Positions 1 through 7,923 of a stretch of DNA of 64,000 nucleotides are shown piece after piece. The notes under the pieces are model-generated. The model was not told where the DNA came from. It worked only from the letters and a program-made list of their open reading frames with translations, and did no database searches. The DNA comes from BCD1 sp965230565 (GTDB lineage Bacteria > Bacteroidota > Bacteroidia > Chitinophagales > Saprospiraceae): contig CBDDLH010000005.1 in the NCBI GenBank assembly GCA_965230565.1, positions 191,205 through 255,204 of the forward strand, written 5' to 3'. The translations under genes and the position numbers were made by a program. How positions within the stretch are numbered: position 1 is the stretch's first letter; each line of letters begins with the position of its first letter.

Positions 1-353
1 ACACTCAGGGTTTACCGGTACTTAAGGGAGATGAATTCATGGTGTCCTATTACCCCTGGAATGATTCGACGAGTCTGAAACTGGATGAGCCTACCAATTT
101 GCAGCTGGCCAATTATATGTACAGGGCTTTTGAGCAAGAACAAAAAAATCAATCCCATTTGACTGAAGAGGAACTACGTTGCCGGGTGAAATGTGCCTTC
201 AGAGTCAGTGGTCTTCCTGGTCTGGCTGATGTTTATTTTCAGAATGAGACCAGTGAATCGAACCCCTGGCATAACGAGCTGACCTACAATAAGCTTGTCA
301 GAGATATTCCTTTTCAGGAAGCCTTTAACGAGTATTGCCTGCCGGGCCAGTAG
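1..353 (+). CDS. C-terminal part of an unrecognised protein (5' end outside window)
   Basis: The frame is open from base 3 of the window to the stop at 351-353, with no stop before the internal ATG at 39, so the gene most likely starts upstream of the window. About 116 residues are visible. They are charged and aromatic (YYPWND, WHNELTYNKLVRDIP), with no membrane segment, signal peptide or catalytic motif that I recognise. No family can be named. The next gene (694-1146) converges on it across a repeat-rich spacer. The reading frame is probably real because it is long, open to the edge and coding-like in composition; the function is unknown. Confidence 0.55.
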   Translation, partial: TQGLPVLKGDEFMVSYYPWNDSTSLKLDEPTNLQLANYMYRAFEQEQKNQSHLTEEELRCRVKCAFRVSGLPGLADVYFQNETSESNPWHNELTYNKLVRDIPFQEAFNEYCLPGQ

Positions 354-693
354 CACAGACTTTAGTCTGTGACCCTCTGCGCACTTTGCTCAGTTTCTAG
401 TCTTCAATCATTCAGTTATGATAGAAATACTATTTTGTCAAAAAATAGTATTTCTTAAACCAGCAACCAGCAACCAGTACCAGTTCACAGTGGGTTTGGG
501 AGTGAGCGAAGAGCTTAACCTTTGCCGTTTGTGTGTCTAGCCACTCAACTTCTACATTCAGAATTCTGCTGTTGGGTATTCTGTTGTTCTGTTAGTTATG
601 TGAAAATTACTCCAAAAGCCCCTGACAGAACCGCAGAATATCGAATATCCAATATCGAATAATGAAGTTTTTTTACCAGCAACCAGCAACCCC
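354..693. other. Gene-free convergent spacer with short degenerate repeats
   Basis: No convincing gene lies between the convergent genes ending at 353 and 694. The spacer carries a palindrome (423-455), two copies of an ACCAGCAACCAGCAACC string (about 461-478 and 675-692), and a run of near-repeated GAATATCGAATATCC-like words (about 638-664). This resembles the low-complexity filler seen between genes elsewhere in this window. Confidence 0.6.
423..455. repeat. Palindromic element, copy 1 (also at 11545-11577)
   Basis: An inverted repeat reads AGAAATACTATTTT on the left and AAAAATAGTATTTCT on the right. The same palindrome recurs at 11545-11577, also between genes. The A/T-rich stem ends let it act as a bidirectional terminator, which would suit its place between two convergent genes. 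That role is inference. Confidence 0.6.
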
Positions 694-1146
694 TTACTCC
701 TCCTCCACAGCCACATACATTTTCTCAATCCTTCTCATCGGGCCGTGGCAGGTGACTTCGTGGCAGTTCATACAGGAGGTGATCACATCGTTATAGGCTT
801 CGACTCTGTTTGCAGTAGTACTCTGTTCAAGTGCTTCCATTGATAATAAAAATGCTTCGGCATAACTCTGAAAACCTTTTTCCTTCATGCTTTCTTTGGT
901 TGGAGTAGCAGAATGAATAGTTTTATAATCAGAGATCTTTTCCCAGTCAATATCGCTGTTGATATCATCTTTGAGTGCAGTCAGTTCATCTGCCATTTGT
1001 CTCATCAGCAGGGCCAGTTCACTGTCGCCGTTAGGATTGAGGGAAGCTTGTTTTACCACCGGTTCCTCTTGTTGATCACTAATAGGTTCGGTTTCGCAGC
1101 TGAATAGGAATAGTCCCAAAAGGAAAACTGAAATCAGGTATTTCAT
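694..1146 (-). CDS. Lipoprotein with a c-type heme motif
   Basis: A small exported lipoprotein of about 150 residues. I chose the start at 1146 because it begins directly with a signal peptide (MKYLISVFLLGLFLFSCE) with a lipobox ending in Cys; a start at 1173 would add nine residues in front of it. The mature part is acidic and helical. Near its C-terminus it has CMNCH, a CxxCH heme-binding motif, followed by a second His in EVTCHGP. The size, helical character and C-terminal CxxCH recall cytochrome c'-like proteins, so a periplasmic redox or sensing role is likely. There is no obvious redox partner next to it, and it is transcribed alone, divergent from the sigma-factor gene at 1302. Confidence 0.75.
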   Translation of the reverse strand: MKYLISVFLLGLFLFSCETEPISDQQEEPVVKQASLNPNGDSELALLMRQMADELTALKDDINSDIDWEKISDYKTIHSATPTKESMKEKGFQSYAEAFLLSMEALEQSTTANRVEAYNDVITSCMNCHEVTCHGPMRRIEKMYVAVEEE

Positions 1147-1301
1147 ATTTATCAATGTATAATGTTTCGGCAAAAATATTTGTAAAAAACTGATAGAAGA
1201 AAAATTTTTACTTTTTTTTAATTCGTTTTAAACCATTGTCGGGGTGGGTAGTCAAAAAACCGTAACTTAAAACCTACCTTTTGCAGACGTTACGAAAACT
1301 T

Positions 1302-1841
1302 ATGACAGACGAACAAATACTGGATATGCTTGCAGATCAGTCTCAGGCGGAACGAGGGTTCCGGATGCTGATGGAAAAATATCAGGAACGCCTGTATTGG
1401 CATATCCGGCGAATGGTAGTAACTCATGAGGATGCCAATGACGTTTTGCAGAATTGCCTGGTAAAAGTATTTCGGGGAATCAGTCGTTTTCAGGGCAAAT
1501 CATCCCTGTATACCTGGTTGTACCGCATTGCGACAAACGAAGCGATTACCTTTTTGAAAAAACAAAAAAAACACAGCGCCGCTTCTTTCCATGATGAGGC
1601 CAATACTTTGGAAAACCAGTTGGTGGCCGATCCGTTTTTTGATGAAGATGAAATTCAGCTGAAGTTGCGTAAAGCTCTTGATGAGTTGCCCGAGAAGCAG
1701 CGGATCGTTTTTAACATGAGGTATTATGATGAGATGAGCTATAACGATATGTCGGAAGTGCTAGGTACTTCCGTGGGTGCCTTAAAAGCATCATATCATC
1801 ATGCCGCCAAAAAAATTGAACACTATTTAAAGAATAATTAA
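1302..1841 (+). CDS. ECF-family RNA polymerase sigma factor
   Basis: A sigma-70 family extracytoplasmic-function sigma factor that would direct RNA polymerase to a specific promoter set. Region 2 is visible around residues 25-65 (HEDANDVLQNCLVKVF, then SSLYTWLYRIATNEAI), and region 4 around 120-170 (LDELPEKQRIVFNMRYYDE, GTSVGALKASYHHA). I prefer the ATG at 1302; an in-frame TTG at 1281 would add seven residues. It is followed 14 bases later by a membrane protein gene and then a Spy-like gene, the usual Bacteroidota trio of sigma factor, anti-sigma-like protein and envelope sensor. It is probably autoregulated from a promoter in 1174-1300. Confidence 0.93.
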   Translation: MTDEQILDMLADQSQAERGFRMLMEKYQERLYWHIRRMVVTHEDANDVLQNCLVKVFRGISRFQGKSSLYTWLYRIATNEAITFLKKQKKHSAASFHDEANTLENQLVADPFFDEDEIQLKLRKALDELPEKQRIVFNMRYYDEMSYNDMSEVLGTSVGALKASYHHAAKKIEHYLKNN

Positions 1842-1855
1842 TTGCACTATTTATA

Positions 1856-2375
1856 ATGAACAGAAAGCATGAGATACGGAAAGAACTTGAGGACATAGCT
1901 CCGATGCTTTCCGATTTAAAAGACAAAAAAGAAGGCTTCCGGATACCGGAAAACTACTTTGAAAAGATGCAGGACGAGGTGATGAACAAAATCAATTCTG
2001 ATGTTGATCTCAAGGTAGTTCACCGGGAAGCCCGAACCTTCTCCCTTTCCGGGCGCCGTGTTTGGCTCAAAGTAGCCGGATTTGCATTGGTACTCGCCGC
2101 TGCGGCCTATTTTCTTATTCCTGCTCTGAGTAGTGAAGGAGCAGAAAATGGCTATCTGGCCGGTCTTACTCCTGATGAAGCTTCGGAATATGTGAACAAT
2201 AACCTGGATGAGTTTGAATTGGAGGAGATGCTTAGAGGTGGCTCAGGTGGACCCTTCAGAGTTGTTCACGACCCAGCCTGCACAGGAAGACAACTCCCAG
2301 GAACAAATTATGGAAGAATACATCGATGATATTCTGGATGATTTTGATCTGGAAGAACTCGAGGAAATGTTATAA
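1856..2375 (+). pseudogene. Anti-sigma-like membrane protein, split by a frameshift
   Basis: Probable regulatory partner of the upstream sigma factor. The N-terminal 60 residues are a soluble helical part (RKELEDIAPMLSDLKDK, FRIPENYFEKMQDEVM), followed by one membrane segment near residues 75-90 (VAGFALVLAAAAYFLIPAL) and an acidic periplasmic tail. The frame is lost near base 2231. Dropping one base there restores an acidic tail in the other frame that ends EEYIDDILDDFDLEELEEML at 2375, echoing the NNLDEFELEEML just upstream. As written, the protein ends out of frame at 2329. A one-base sequencing error and a real mutation are both possible. Confidence 0.75.
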
Positions 2376-2408
2376 AGTAATCCAAAAATTAAAATTAAAC
2401 TTCTACGA

Positions 2409-2870
2409 ATGAAAAAGTTGATGATTATTGCACTAATGTTCCTTGTTGGGAGTGTCAGCCTTTTGGCTCAGCCCAATAACAGGAAACAAAAGATCAATGC
2501 AGCCAAGGTGGCCTATATAACCGACCGGCTGGATTTTTCTGAAAAAGAAGCGGCTGCGTTTTGGCCGGTTTACAACAAATTTGAGGCTGAGAAAAAAGCC
2601 ATCAATAAAAAGTATGCGGTTAATAATGATCGGGATTTTATGACCGATGAAGAAGCGGAAAAGGCCATGCTCGATCGCCTGCAGATGGAAGAGGAAATCA
2701 ATAAACTCAAACGCAATTATTATTGGGAATTTAAAAAGATTATTCCCCCGCGGAAGATAGCCTTGTTGAATAAGGCCGAGCGTGAGTTTAAGAAAATGGT
2801 ACTCAACCGCAGCATGCAGAACCGCCGAAATCAAAACCAGCAAAGACCAAGACCGGGAGGTCGAAATTAA
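2409..2870 (+). CDS. Spy/CpxP-like periplasmic protein (sensor of ECF-type sigma factor)
   Basis: An exported helical protein of 153 residues. The signal peptide (MKKLMIIALMFLVGSVSLLAQ) is followed by two long amphipathic helices with LDFSEKEAAAFWPVYNKFE and KKIIPPRKIALLNKAEREFK. This is the pattern of the Spy/CpxP-like proteins that accompany ECF sigma factors in Bacteroidota. The tail is basic and rich in Asn, Arg and Pro. It lies 33 bases after the anti-sigma-like gene and before a strong terminator, so it closes the three-gene operon. The likely role is sensing or buffering envelope stress; the signal is unknown. Confidence 0.8.
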   Translation: MKKLMIIALMFLVGSVSLLAQPNNRKQKINAAKVAYITDRLDFSEKEAAAFWPVYNKFEAEKKAINKKYAVNNDRDFMTDEEAEKAMLDRLQMEEEINKLKRNYYWEFKKIIPPRKIALLNKAEREFKKMVLNRSMQNRRNQNQQRPRPGGRN

Positions 2871-2940
2871 ACTCTGGCGGAATTATAATCCAAAAAGGTT
2901 TATTAACCTTTATTTTAAAAAGCTGTGAAAACATGACTGA

Positions 2941-2979
2941 TCCCAAATTTTGACATTTGTCAAAATTTGGGATTTTTTT
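2941..2979 (+). terminator. Intrinsic terminator after the sigma-factor operon
   Basis: A perfect 15-bp stem (TCCCAAATTTTGACA at 2941-2955 against 2958-2972) with a 2-base loop is followed by seven T residues. It lies 70 bases after the Spy-like gene and most likely ends that operon. Confidence 0.9.
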
Positions 2980-3488
2980 GTGCTCGGAATTATCAAACCT
3001 CTCAGCCTTGTAGTGGAATTAGGAGGGACATTTTACGGCAATAAGTGATCTTTTTCGTTCAATTCCATATTCAAAAGTGCACTTCTGGCCTGTTATCCCG
3101 GATTCAAATTCCATTTTTCCTCGTTTGATAATCTTGAGTTACACGAAAATCCAGAATTTTGGGGTTAACCAAAATTCTGGATGACTTGTTTTTTTTGAGA
3201 TTTAAAGATGCTGTAATGTCTATTTTGTTGAGTGTCAGGCGATGAAAACAACTGTAAAAAGTATGTTGATCAATATTCGAACAAAAAACAACTTTGCCCG
3301 TAAAAGAGAGTGTTCAACCACTTAATCCGAAATTGTGCCGTTGCCTCATTATAGGGGTACGTTTGAGGAATAAACTGGTTTTTTTGCGAAAAAAATATAT
3401 ATCTTGCTTTTGTAATGATATCCATAGTGCGGTTTATGTATCGCGGATATACAAAATGGAGATATCTGAATCGATATAATGGGTTTTT
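2980..3488. other. Gene-free spacer before the TPR gene
   Basis: About 500 bases without a credible gene. It contains a second terminator-like palindrome (3149-3195). The AT-rich stretch 3280-3480 probably includes the promoter of the TPR gene; the exact promoter cannot be fixed by eye. Confidence 0.6.
3149..3195 (+). terminator. Second perfect hairpin with T-run
   Basis: A 14-bp perfect stem (ATCCAGAATTTTGG at 3149-3162 against 3169-3182), six-base loop, then GACTTG and eight T residues. It follows the first terminator by about 170 bases with no gene between. It resembles the first in design (an AATTTTG-type stem) but not in full sequence. Confidence 0.75.
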
Positions 3489-4892
3489 ATGAATGCTAAA
3501 AATGGCAATACAGGAAACGCGATAGATGCCCTTGTTCTTCAATATGAATCGAGTGCAAAAAACGGGAAGACCTTGTTTTTTGATGAAAGTTCATTTCTTC
3601 AACTAATTGATTTTTACCAACACGAAGAACAATTGGAAAAGGCCCTTGAGGTTGCGGACCAGGCCATTGAAAGATATCTTTTCTCTACTGATTTTTACCT
3701 TAGAAAAGCGGAACTGCTAATCGATGCCGGTAAGGAAAATGCAGCTTTAAAAACATTGGAGCAAACGGAAACATTCGCTCCCGGACAATTGGATGTCGTT
3801 TTGCTAAAAGCGGAAGCCCTTACCTATATGGACAAAGGTTCTGAAGCGTTGGAACTGCTATGGGAAGTGGTACCTGTTGTCGATAAAAGCGAACTTGGAA
3901 ATCTTTACCTGGTAGAATCATTGGTATATGAGTTCAATCAGGAATATGAAAAGATGTTCCAGGTGCTGAAACATGCTGTTTTGCTCAATCCTGAAAATGA
4001 TGAGATCCTCGAAAGGATTTGGGTAGCTGTGGAACTGTCCAGGAAATACAAGCAAAGCATTACCCTACACAAAAAAGTAATCAATAAACACCCGTATTCC
4101 TATATGGCCTGGTATAACCTGGGGCATGCCTATGCTTATCTCGGAAATTATAAAGATGCCATAGAGGCTTATGAATATGCCTTTATTATCAATGAGAAGT
4201 TCGATCCTGCAGTGAGGGATTGTGCGGATCTTTGTTTTGAGACCGGTTATTACAAAAAGGCTATCAAATATTACCTCGACTTATTCAATGATGCAGAGGT
4301 AGACAGTGATTTATTTCAGCGGGTAGGGGAGTGTTATCAGCAATTGGGGAACTTCCATACCGCAGCTCAATATTTCCGAAAAGCGATCAATCGTGATCCG
4401 CTCAATGATGAAGGATATTATCACCTTGGAGAATGTTATGCCTACCACAGCCGGTGGAAGGAAGCTTCAAGGTACTATGAGAAAGCTCTGGAAATTGAAG
4501 ATCAAAGAGAAGAATATTTCAGCGCGCTCGGTGTGGCAAAAGCGGAACTAGGAGAATTTGAAATGGCCGAAGATATGTTCCGAAGATCGGTAGAGATCGC
4601 TCCGGAGGAGGGTAAATACTGGCTGGAATATGCTTCTTTTTTGATCGGATATGACCGTACCGACGATGCCCTTTCCTTATTGGTGGTTGCTGAAATTACT
4701 GCAGATACGGCCCAAATGCAATTTGCACAAGTGGCCTGCCTGTTTAATATGGGACGTCGTAAGGAAGCCTGCAGAATGTTGTGGCATGTTATGGAAGAAG
4801 GAGGAGAACATTACCATATAATGTTTGATCTTCTTCCGGAACTGGAGCATGATGTTGAAATTCACACCATACTCAGTTCCTATCTGGATTGA
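3489..4892 (+). CDS. Tetratricopeptide-repeat protein
   Basis: A soluble protein of 467 residues built almost wholly from TPR units. Clear repeats are AWYNLGHAYAYLGNYKDAIE (about residue 206), LFQRVGECYQQLGNFHTAAQ (about 276), GYYHLGECYAYHSRWKEASR (about 310) and YFSALGVAKAELGEFEMAED (about 344). There is no signal peptide or membrane segment, so a cytoplasmic scaffold that binds other proteins is likely. The gene is alone, and converges on the ROK kinase gene with only two bases between them. The partner is unknown. Confidence 0.88.
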   Translation: MNAKNGNTGNAIDALVLQYESSAKNGKTLFFDESSFLQLIDFYQHEEQLEKALEVADQAIERYLFSTDFYLRKAELLIDAGKENAALKTLEQTETFAPGQLDVVLLKAEALTYMDKGSEALELLWEVVPVVDKSELGNLYLVESLVYEFNQEYEKMFQVLKHAVLLNPENDEILERIWVAVELSRKYKQSITLHKKVINKHPYSYMAWYNLGHAYAYLGNYKDAIEAYEYAFIINEKFDPAVRDCADLCFETGYYKKAIKYYLDLFNDAEVDSDLFQRVGECYQQLGNFHTAAQYFRKAINRDPLNDEGYYHLGECYAYHSRWKEASRYYEKALEIEDQREEYFSALGVAKAELGEFEMAEDMFRRSVEIAPEEGKYWLEYASFLIGYDRTDDALSLLVVAEITADTAQMQFAQVACLFNMGRRKEACRMLWHVMEEGGEHYHIMFDLLPELEHDVEIHTILSSYLD

Positions 4893-4894
4893 TC

Positions 4895-5647
4895 TTATTT
4901 AGCATTAAATCGTTCAGCTGCATAAAGTGATGCTCCGATGGTACCGGCAGCATTTTTCAGTTCTGCAGCGAATACATCTACATTTACCGTCAGGTATTGA
5001 GAGAATTCTTCATATTTCTTTGTAACACCTCCTCCAAGAATAAAGCAGTCCGGGGAGAAAATATGATTGAGGTGAACCAGGTAATCATTCAATCGGGTTC
5101 CCCATTCTTCCCATGATAATTCTCCTTTTTCGCGAACGATATTGGAGCAATAACGCTCGGCAATATCTCCCTTAAAGAAAATATGCCCCAATTCAGTATT
5201 GGAGATCAGTTCCCCGTTATAAAACATGGCTGATCCGATGCCGGTACCTATAGTGAGTACCATTACAAGGCCTTTTCTTCCTTTTCCGATGCCGAGTTTC
5301 ATCATCGCCAATCCTGCAGCATCTGCGTCGTTGACAGCAACCACCGGACACCCACAGGCCTCGGAAAAGATCTTTTCAATAGATAACCCTATCCATGATT
5401 TTTCAATATTGGAGGCGGTCATGCAGATACCGTTTTTAACCACCGCAGGAAAACCTGCAGCAACAGGACCTTTCCAGTCATGCATTCTTACCAATTCTGC
5501 AAATGTCTCAGCAACGCTTTCCGGAGTTGCAGGTTTTGGTGTAAGCAGTCTTTTTCTGTCTTCAACAAGTGTACCGTTGACTACATCAACAACGCCTCCT
5601 TTAATCCCTGTTCCTCCTACGTCTACGCCAAGTATATACCGTTCCAT
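4895..5647 (-). CDS. ppgK: ROK-family glucokinase, polyphosphate-glucokinase type
   Basis: A sugar kinase of 250 residues that would phosphorylate glucose in the cytoplasm. It has the phosphate-binding loop LGVDVGGTGIKGG near the N-terminus, the catalytic-Asp region VNDADAAGLAMMKLG (about residues 118-132), the TIGTGIGSAMF loop and the NTELGHIFF segment. The compact length and the lack of the zinc-binding CxCGxxGC motif fit the polyphosphate-dependent branch, where polyphosphate can be the phosphate donor. The assignment to PpgK rather than an ATP-dependent ROK kinase is by overall pattern. It is a single gene, with no sugar operon beside it. Confidence 0.85.
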   Translation of the reverse strand: MERYILGVDVGGTGIKGGVVDVVNGTLVEDRKRLLTPKPATPESVAETFAELVRMHDWKGPVAAGFPAVVKNGICMTASNIEKSWIGLSIEKIFSEACGCPVVAVNDADAAGLAMMKLGIGKGRKGLVMVLTIGTGIGSAMFYNGELISNTELGHIFFKGDIAERYCSNIVREKGELSWEEWGTRLNDYLVHLNHIFSPDCFILGGGVTKKYEEFSQYLTVNVDVFAAELKNAAGTIGASLYAAERFNAK

Positions 5648-5730
5648 ATATTGTTTTTTTATTTTGCCCTGTGACGGGTCTCTTTTAAAATGTCTTTTTC
5701 AAATTTACGATCTACAGGCTGTGCTTTTGC

Positions 5731-6627
5731 CTAATGTATTGGTCTGATGATCATCCAAATATCTTCGATAGGCCGGTCACGCCCGTCAGTTTTATTCTCG
5801 CTGATTTTATCAATGATTTCCATTCCTTCGATCACTCTTCCAAAAACCGTATAATCTCTGTCCAACAAAGGTGTGCCGCCGTATTTCAGATAAGCATCCC
5901 GCTGGGCCTGACTATACCTTTTACCTTTTTGGGCCTCAAGTTTGTCTAATTCGTCCTCTGTCACTGCACGTCCCTGTACGATATAAAACTGGGATCCGGA
6001 GGAATTTTTCTTGGGGTTCATCTGGTCGGGGAGACGTGCTGCGGCTAGCGCTCCGCGAACGTGAACCAAGGAGTCAACGAATTCAGCAGGAATGGTATAA
6101 CCGGGACCACCCATACCCAATGGCATTCCCTTCCGGGCATTTTTCGACTGCGGGTCTCCTCCCTGTATCATGAATCCCTGAATGACCCGGTGGAAAAGCA
6201 GGCTGTCAAAGAATTGCTGTTCGGCCAGTTTGACAAAGTTATCCTGATGCTTGGGCGTTGAATCATACAAATGAACGAGCATGCTGCCATAGGGCGTTTT
6301 CAGTTCGATCAGACATAATTCGGGAGCATCCACTACGATACGCATTTTCTTTTCCTGGATCTTATCCTTACTGTCGATGGCTTTCATCTTCACCATATAA
6401 TTTCCGGAAGACATATACCTGTGGGAAGGTGATGCTTCATTGGACGTATTTCCGTCGCCGAAGTCCCATTCATATCGTTCTGCTTTTTCAGACTCATTGT
6501 TGAATTGAATGGCTGTGGCAGCTTTTGTCTTCCCGCTATAGGAAAATTTGGCGACCGGTCTTCCACAAGAAACCAGCAGAAGAACAGAAAGCGTTAATAA
6601 AAGAAATGTGGGTTTGAATAACATCAT
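5731..6627 (-). CDS. PKD-domain cyclophilin-type peptidyl-prolyl isomerase lipoprotein
   Basis: A periplasmic or outer-membrane-attached proline isomerase of 298 residues. It has a lipoprotein signal (LLLTLSVLLLVSC), then a PKD-like Ig domain with the hallmark YEWDFGDGNTSNEASPSHRY, then a cyclophilin domain containing LLFHRVIQGFMIQGGDPQ and SSGSQFYIVQGR, both core substrate-site segments. It lies 17 bases downstream of a second cyclophilin lipoprotein (6645-7289) in the same direction; the cyclophilin domains are close, and only this one carries the PKD domain. They probably arose by tandem duplication and are co-transcribed. Confidence 0.9.
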   Translation of the reverse strand: MMLFKPTFLLLTLSVLLLVSCGRPVAKFSYSGKTKAATAIQFNNESEKAERYEWDFGDGNTSNEASPSHRYMSSGNYMVKMKAIDSKDKIQEKKMRIVVDAPELCLIELKTPYGSMLVHLYDSTPKHQDNFVKLAEQQFFDSLLFHRVIQGFMIQGGDPQSKNARKGMPLGMGGPGYTIPAEFVDSLVHVRGALAAARLPDQMNPKKNSSGSQFYIVQGRAVTEDELDKLEAQKGKRYSQAQRDAYLKYGGTPLLDRDYTVFGRVIEGMEIIDKISENKTDGRDRPIEDIWMIIRPIH

Positions 6628-6644
6628 AATATTTTCAATAGCTT

Positions 6645-7289
6645 TTATTTAAGTATCCGAACTTTCATCTGGATATCCTTTATCGGGCGGTCATATTTGT
6701 CACATGCTACATTGGACATTTGGTCTACAAATTCAATGCCTTCAACTACTTCCCCAAAGACCGTGTAATCTCCATCGAGGAAAGGTGTGCCGCCGAGTTC
6801 TTTGTATAATTGTCTTTGCTCAGGGTTGTATTGGAATCCCTTTTGTTGTTCCAGCTGATTTAAATAATCATCATTGATAGGAACTCCCTGTACTATGTAA
6901 AACTGAGAGCCACTGGATTTTTTTTGTGGATTGGGGGTGCGTGCTGCCGCTAGAGCGCCTTTGATGTGTGGCGCGCCGATTTCCGGATCCAATTCATAGC
7001 CCGGACTTCCTTGCCCAAGTCTTTGTCCCGGAGGGGAATTTCGTGATTGGGGGTCACCTCCCTGTATCATGAAGGCCTTTTTTACCCGATGAAATAATAA
7101 TCCGTCATAAAACCCTTCATTGGCCAGCTTGATGAAATTATCCCTGTGAATGGGAGTAGAGTTGTAAAGCATTACTTTTATTACGCCAAATTCCGTTTCA
7201 ATCTCTGCATAAGTGAATCCTTTTTTGTGTCCATCCTGGCAGGCGGTAAGCATAAAAACAACAATCAGAAAAGTAAAAATTCGCTTCAT
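6645..7289 (-). CDS. Cyclophilin-type peptidyl-prolyl isomerase lipoprotein
   Basis: A lipoprotein of 214 residues with one cyclophilin domain. I chose the start at 7289 because the signal peptide begins there (MKRIFTFLIVVFMLTACQ, lipobox LTAC); an in-frame start at 7358 would put 23 unrelated residues before it. The catalytic segments are LLFHRVKKAFMIQGGDPQ and SSGSQFYIVQG. It catalyses cis-trans isomerisation of X-Pro bonds in the envelope. It is first of a two-gene unit with the PKD-bearing paralogue. Confidence 0.9.
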   Translation of the reverse strand: MKRIFTFLIVVFMLTACQDGHKKGFTYAEIETEFGVIKVMLYNSTPIHRDNFIKLANEGFYDGLLFHRVKKAFMIQGGDPQSRNSPPGQRLGQGSPGYELDPEIGAPHIKGALAAARTPNPQKKSSGSQFYIVQGVPINDDYLNQLEQQKGFQYNPEQRQLYKELGGTPFLDGDYTVFGEVVEGIEFVDQMSNVACDKYDRPIKDIQMKVRILK

Positions 7290-7385
7290 TCTGTTTATAA
7301 TTTTGATTTTAGGTGGTCCGGAGATGATGGATTTTATTTCCGGGGGTGTTTTCATCAACTCAGCCCTGTTGAAAAATATGGGTTT

Positions 7386-7739
7386 TTAAATATCCGTAAT
7401 GTAGGGACGAAAATACGCAACTATTTTTTCTTTAAGTAATGCTTCCTGGTCCTTTACGCCGGTTTGTTCAATTGGTTTGATCAATTCCCATTTTGGCCAG
7501 CCTTCCTCGTCCTTTCCGAGAAATTTGTAATGTCCATCTTCACTCAGTAGTTTACAAACGGCAATATGTAGCAGGTCCTGTTTTTCTTCCTTGGTAAAAT
7601 TTTCCTGGATCTTGCCAAGTTCCTGTATACCGATCAAAAAAAGCACCCCATTGACATCGGGTAACCCTTTTTTATCGAACTTCTTTTTAATCCACCTCCT
7701 TAAATGCTGCCACTCAAAATCTTTTTCCCAGACTTCCAT
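7386..7739 (-). CDS. Conserved Bacteroidota protein of unknown function
   Basis: A soluble protein of 117 residues with no signal peptide or membrane helix. Its pattern (WEKDFEWQHLRRWIKKKF, VLFLIGIQELG, FTKEEKQDLLHIAVCKLL, EGWPKWELIKP) looks like a small helical protein that I believe is conserved across Bacteroidota, but I cannot attach a name. The gene lies upstream of the cyclophilin pair on the same strand, 97 bases away, so co-transcription is possible. Confidence 0.7.
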   Translation of the reverse strand: MEVWEKDFEWQHLRRWIKKKFDKKGLPDVNGVLFLIGIQELGKIQENFTKEEKQDLLHIAVCKLLSEDGHYKFLGKDEEGWPKWELIKPIEQTGVKDQEALLKEKIVAYFRPYITDI

Positions 7740-7923
7740 AGTTAATTTTTTTCTCAGGGTCAGTAAATGGTTCCTTGAATTAGAGCTTGTCTAAATTTTT
7801 AAACATACTGTTATTTCATCCGAAAAACCCTATGATTTTTATTCCTGTAAATTTTCTTTTTTCAAGACACACAAATATAACCTGTAGGGAGAAAATTTTT
7901 AGGTTAAGCGAACATAAATTGAA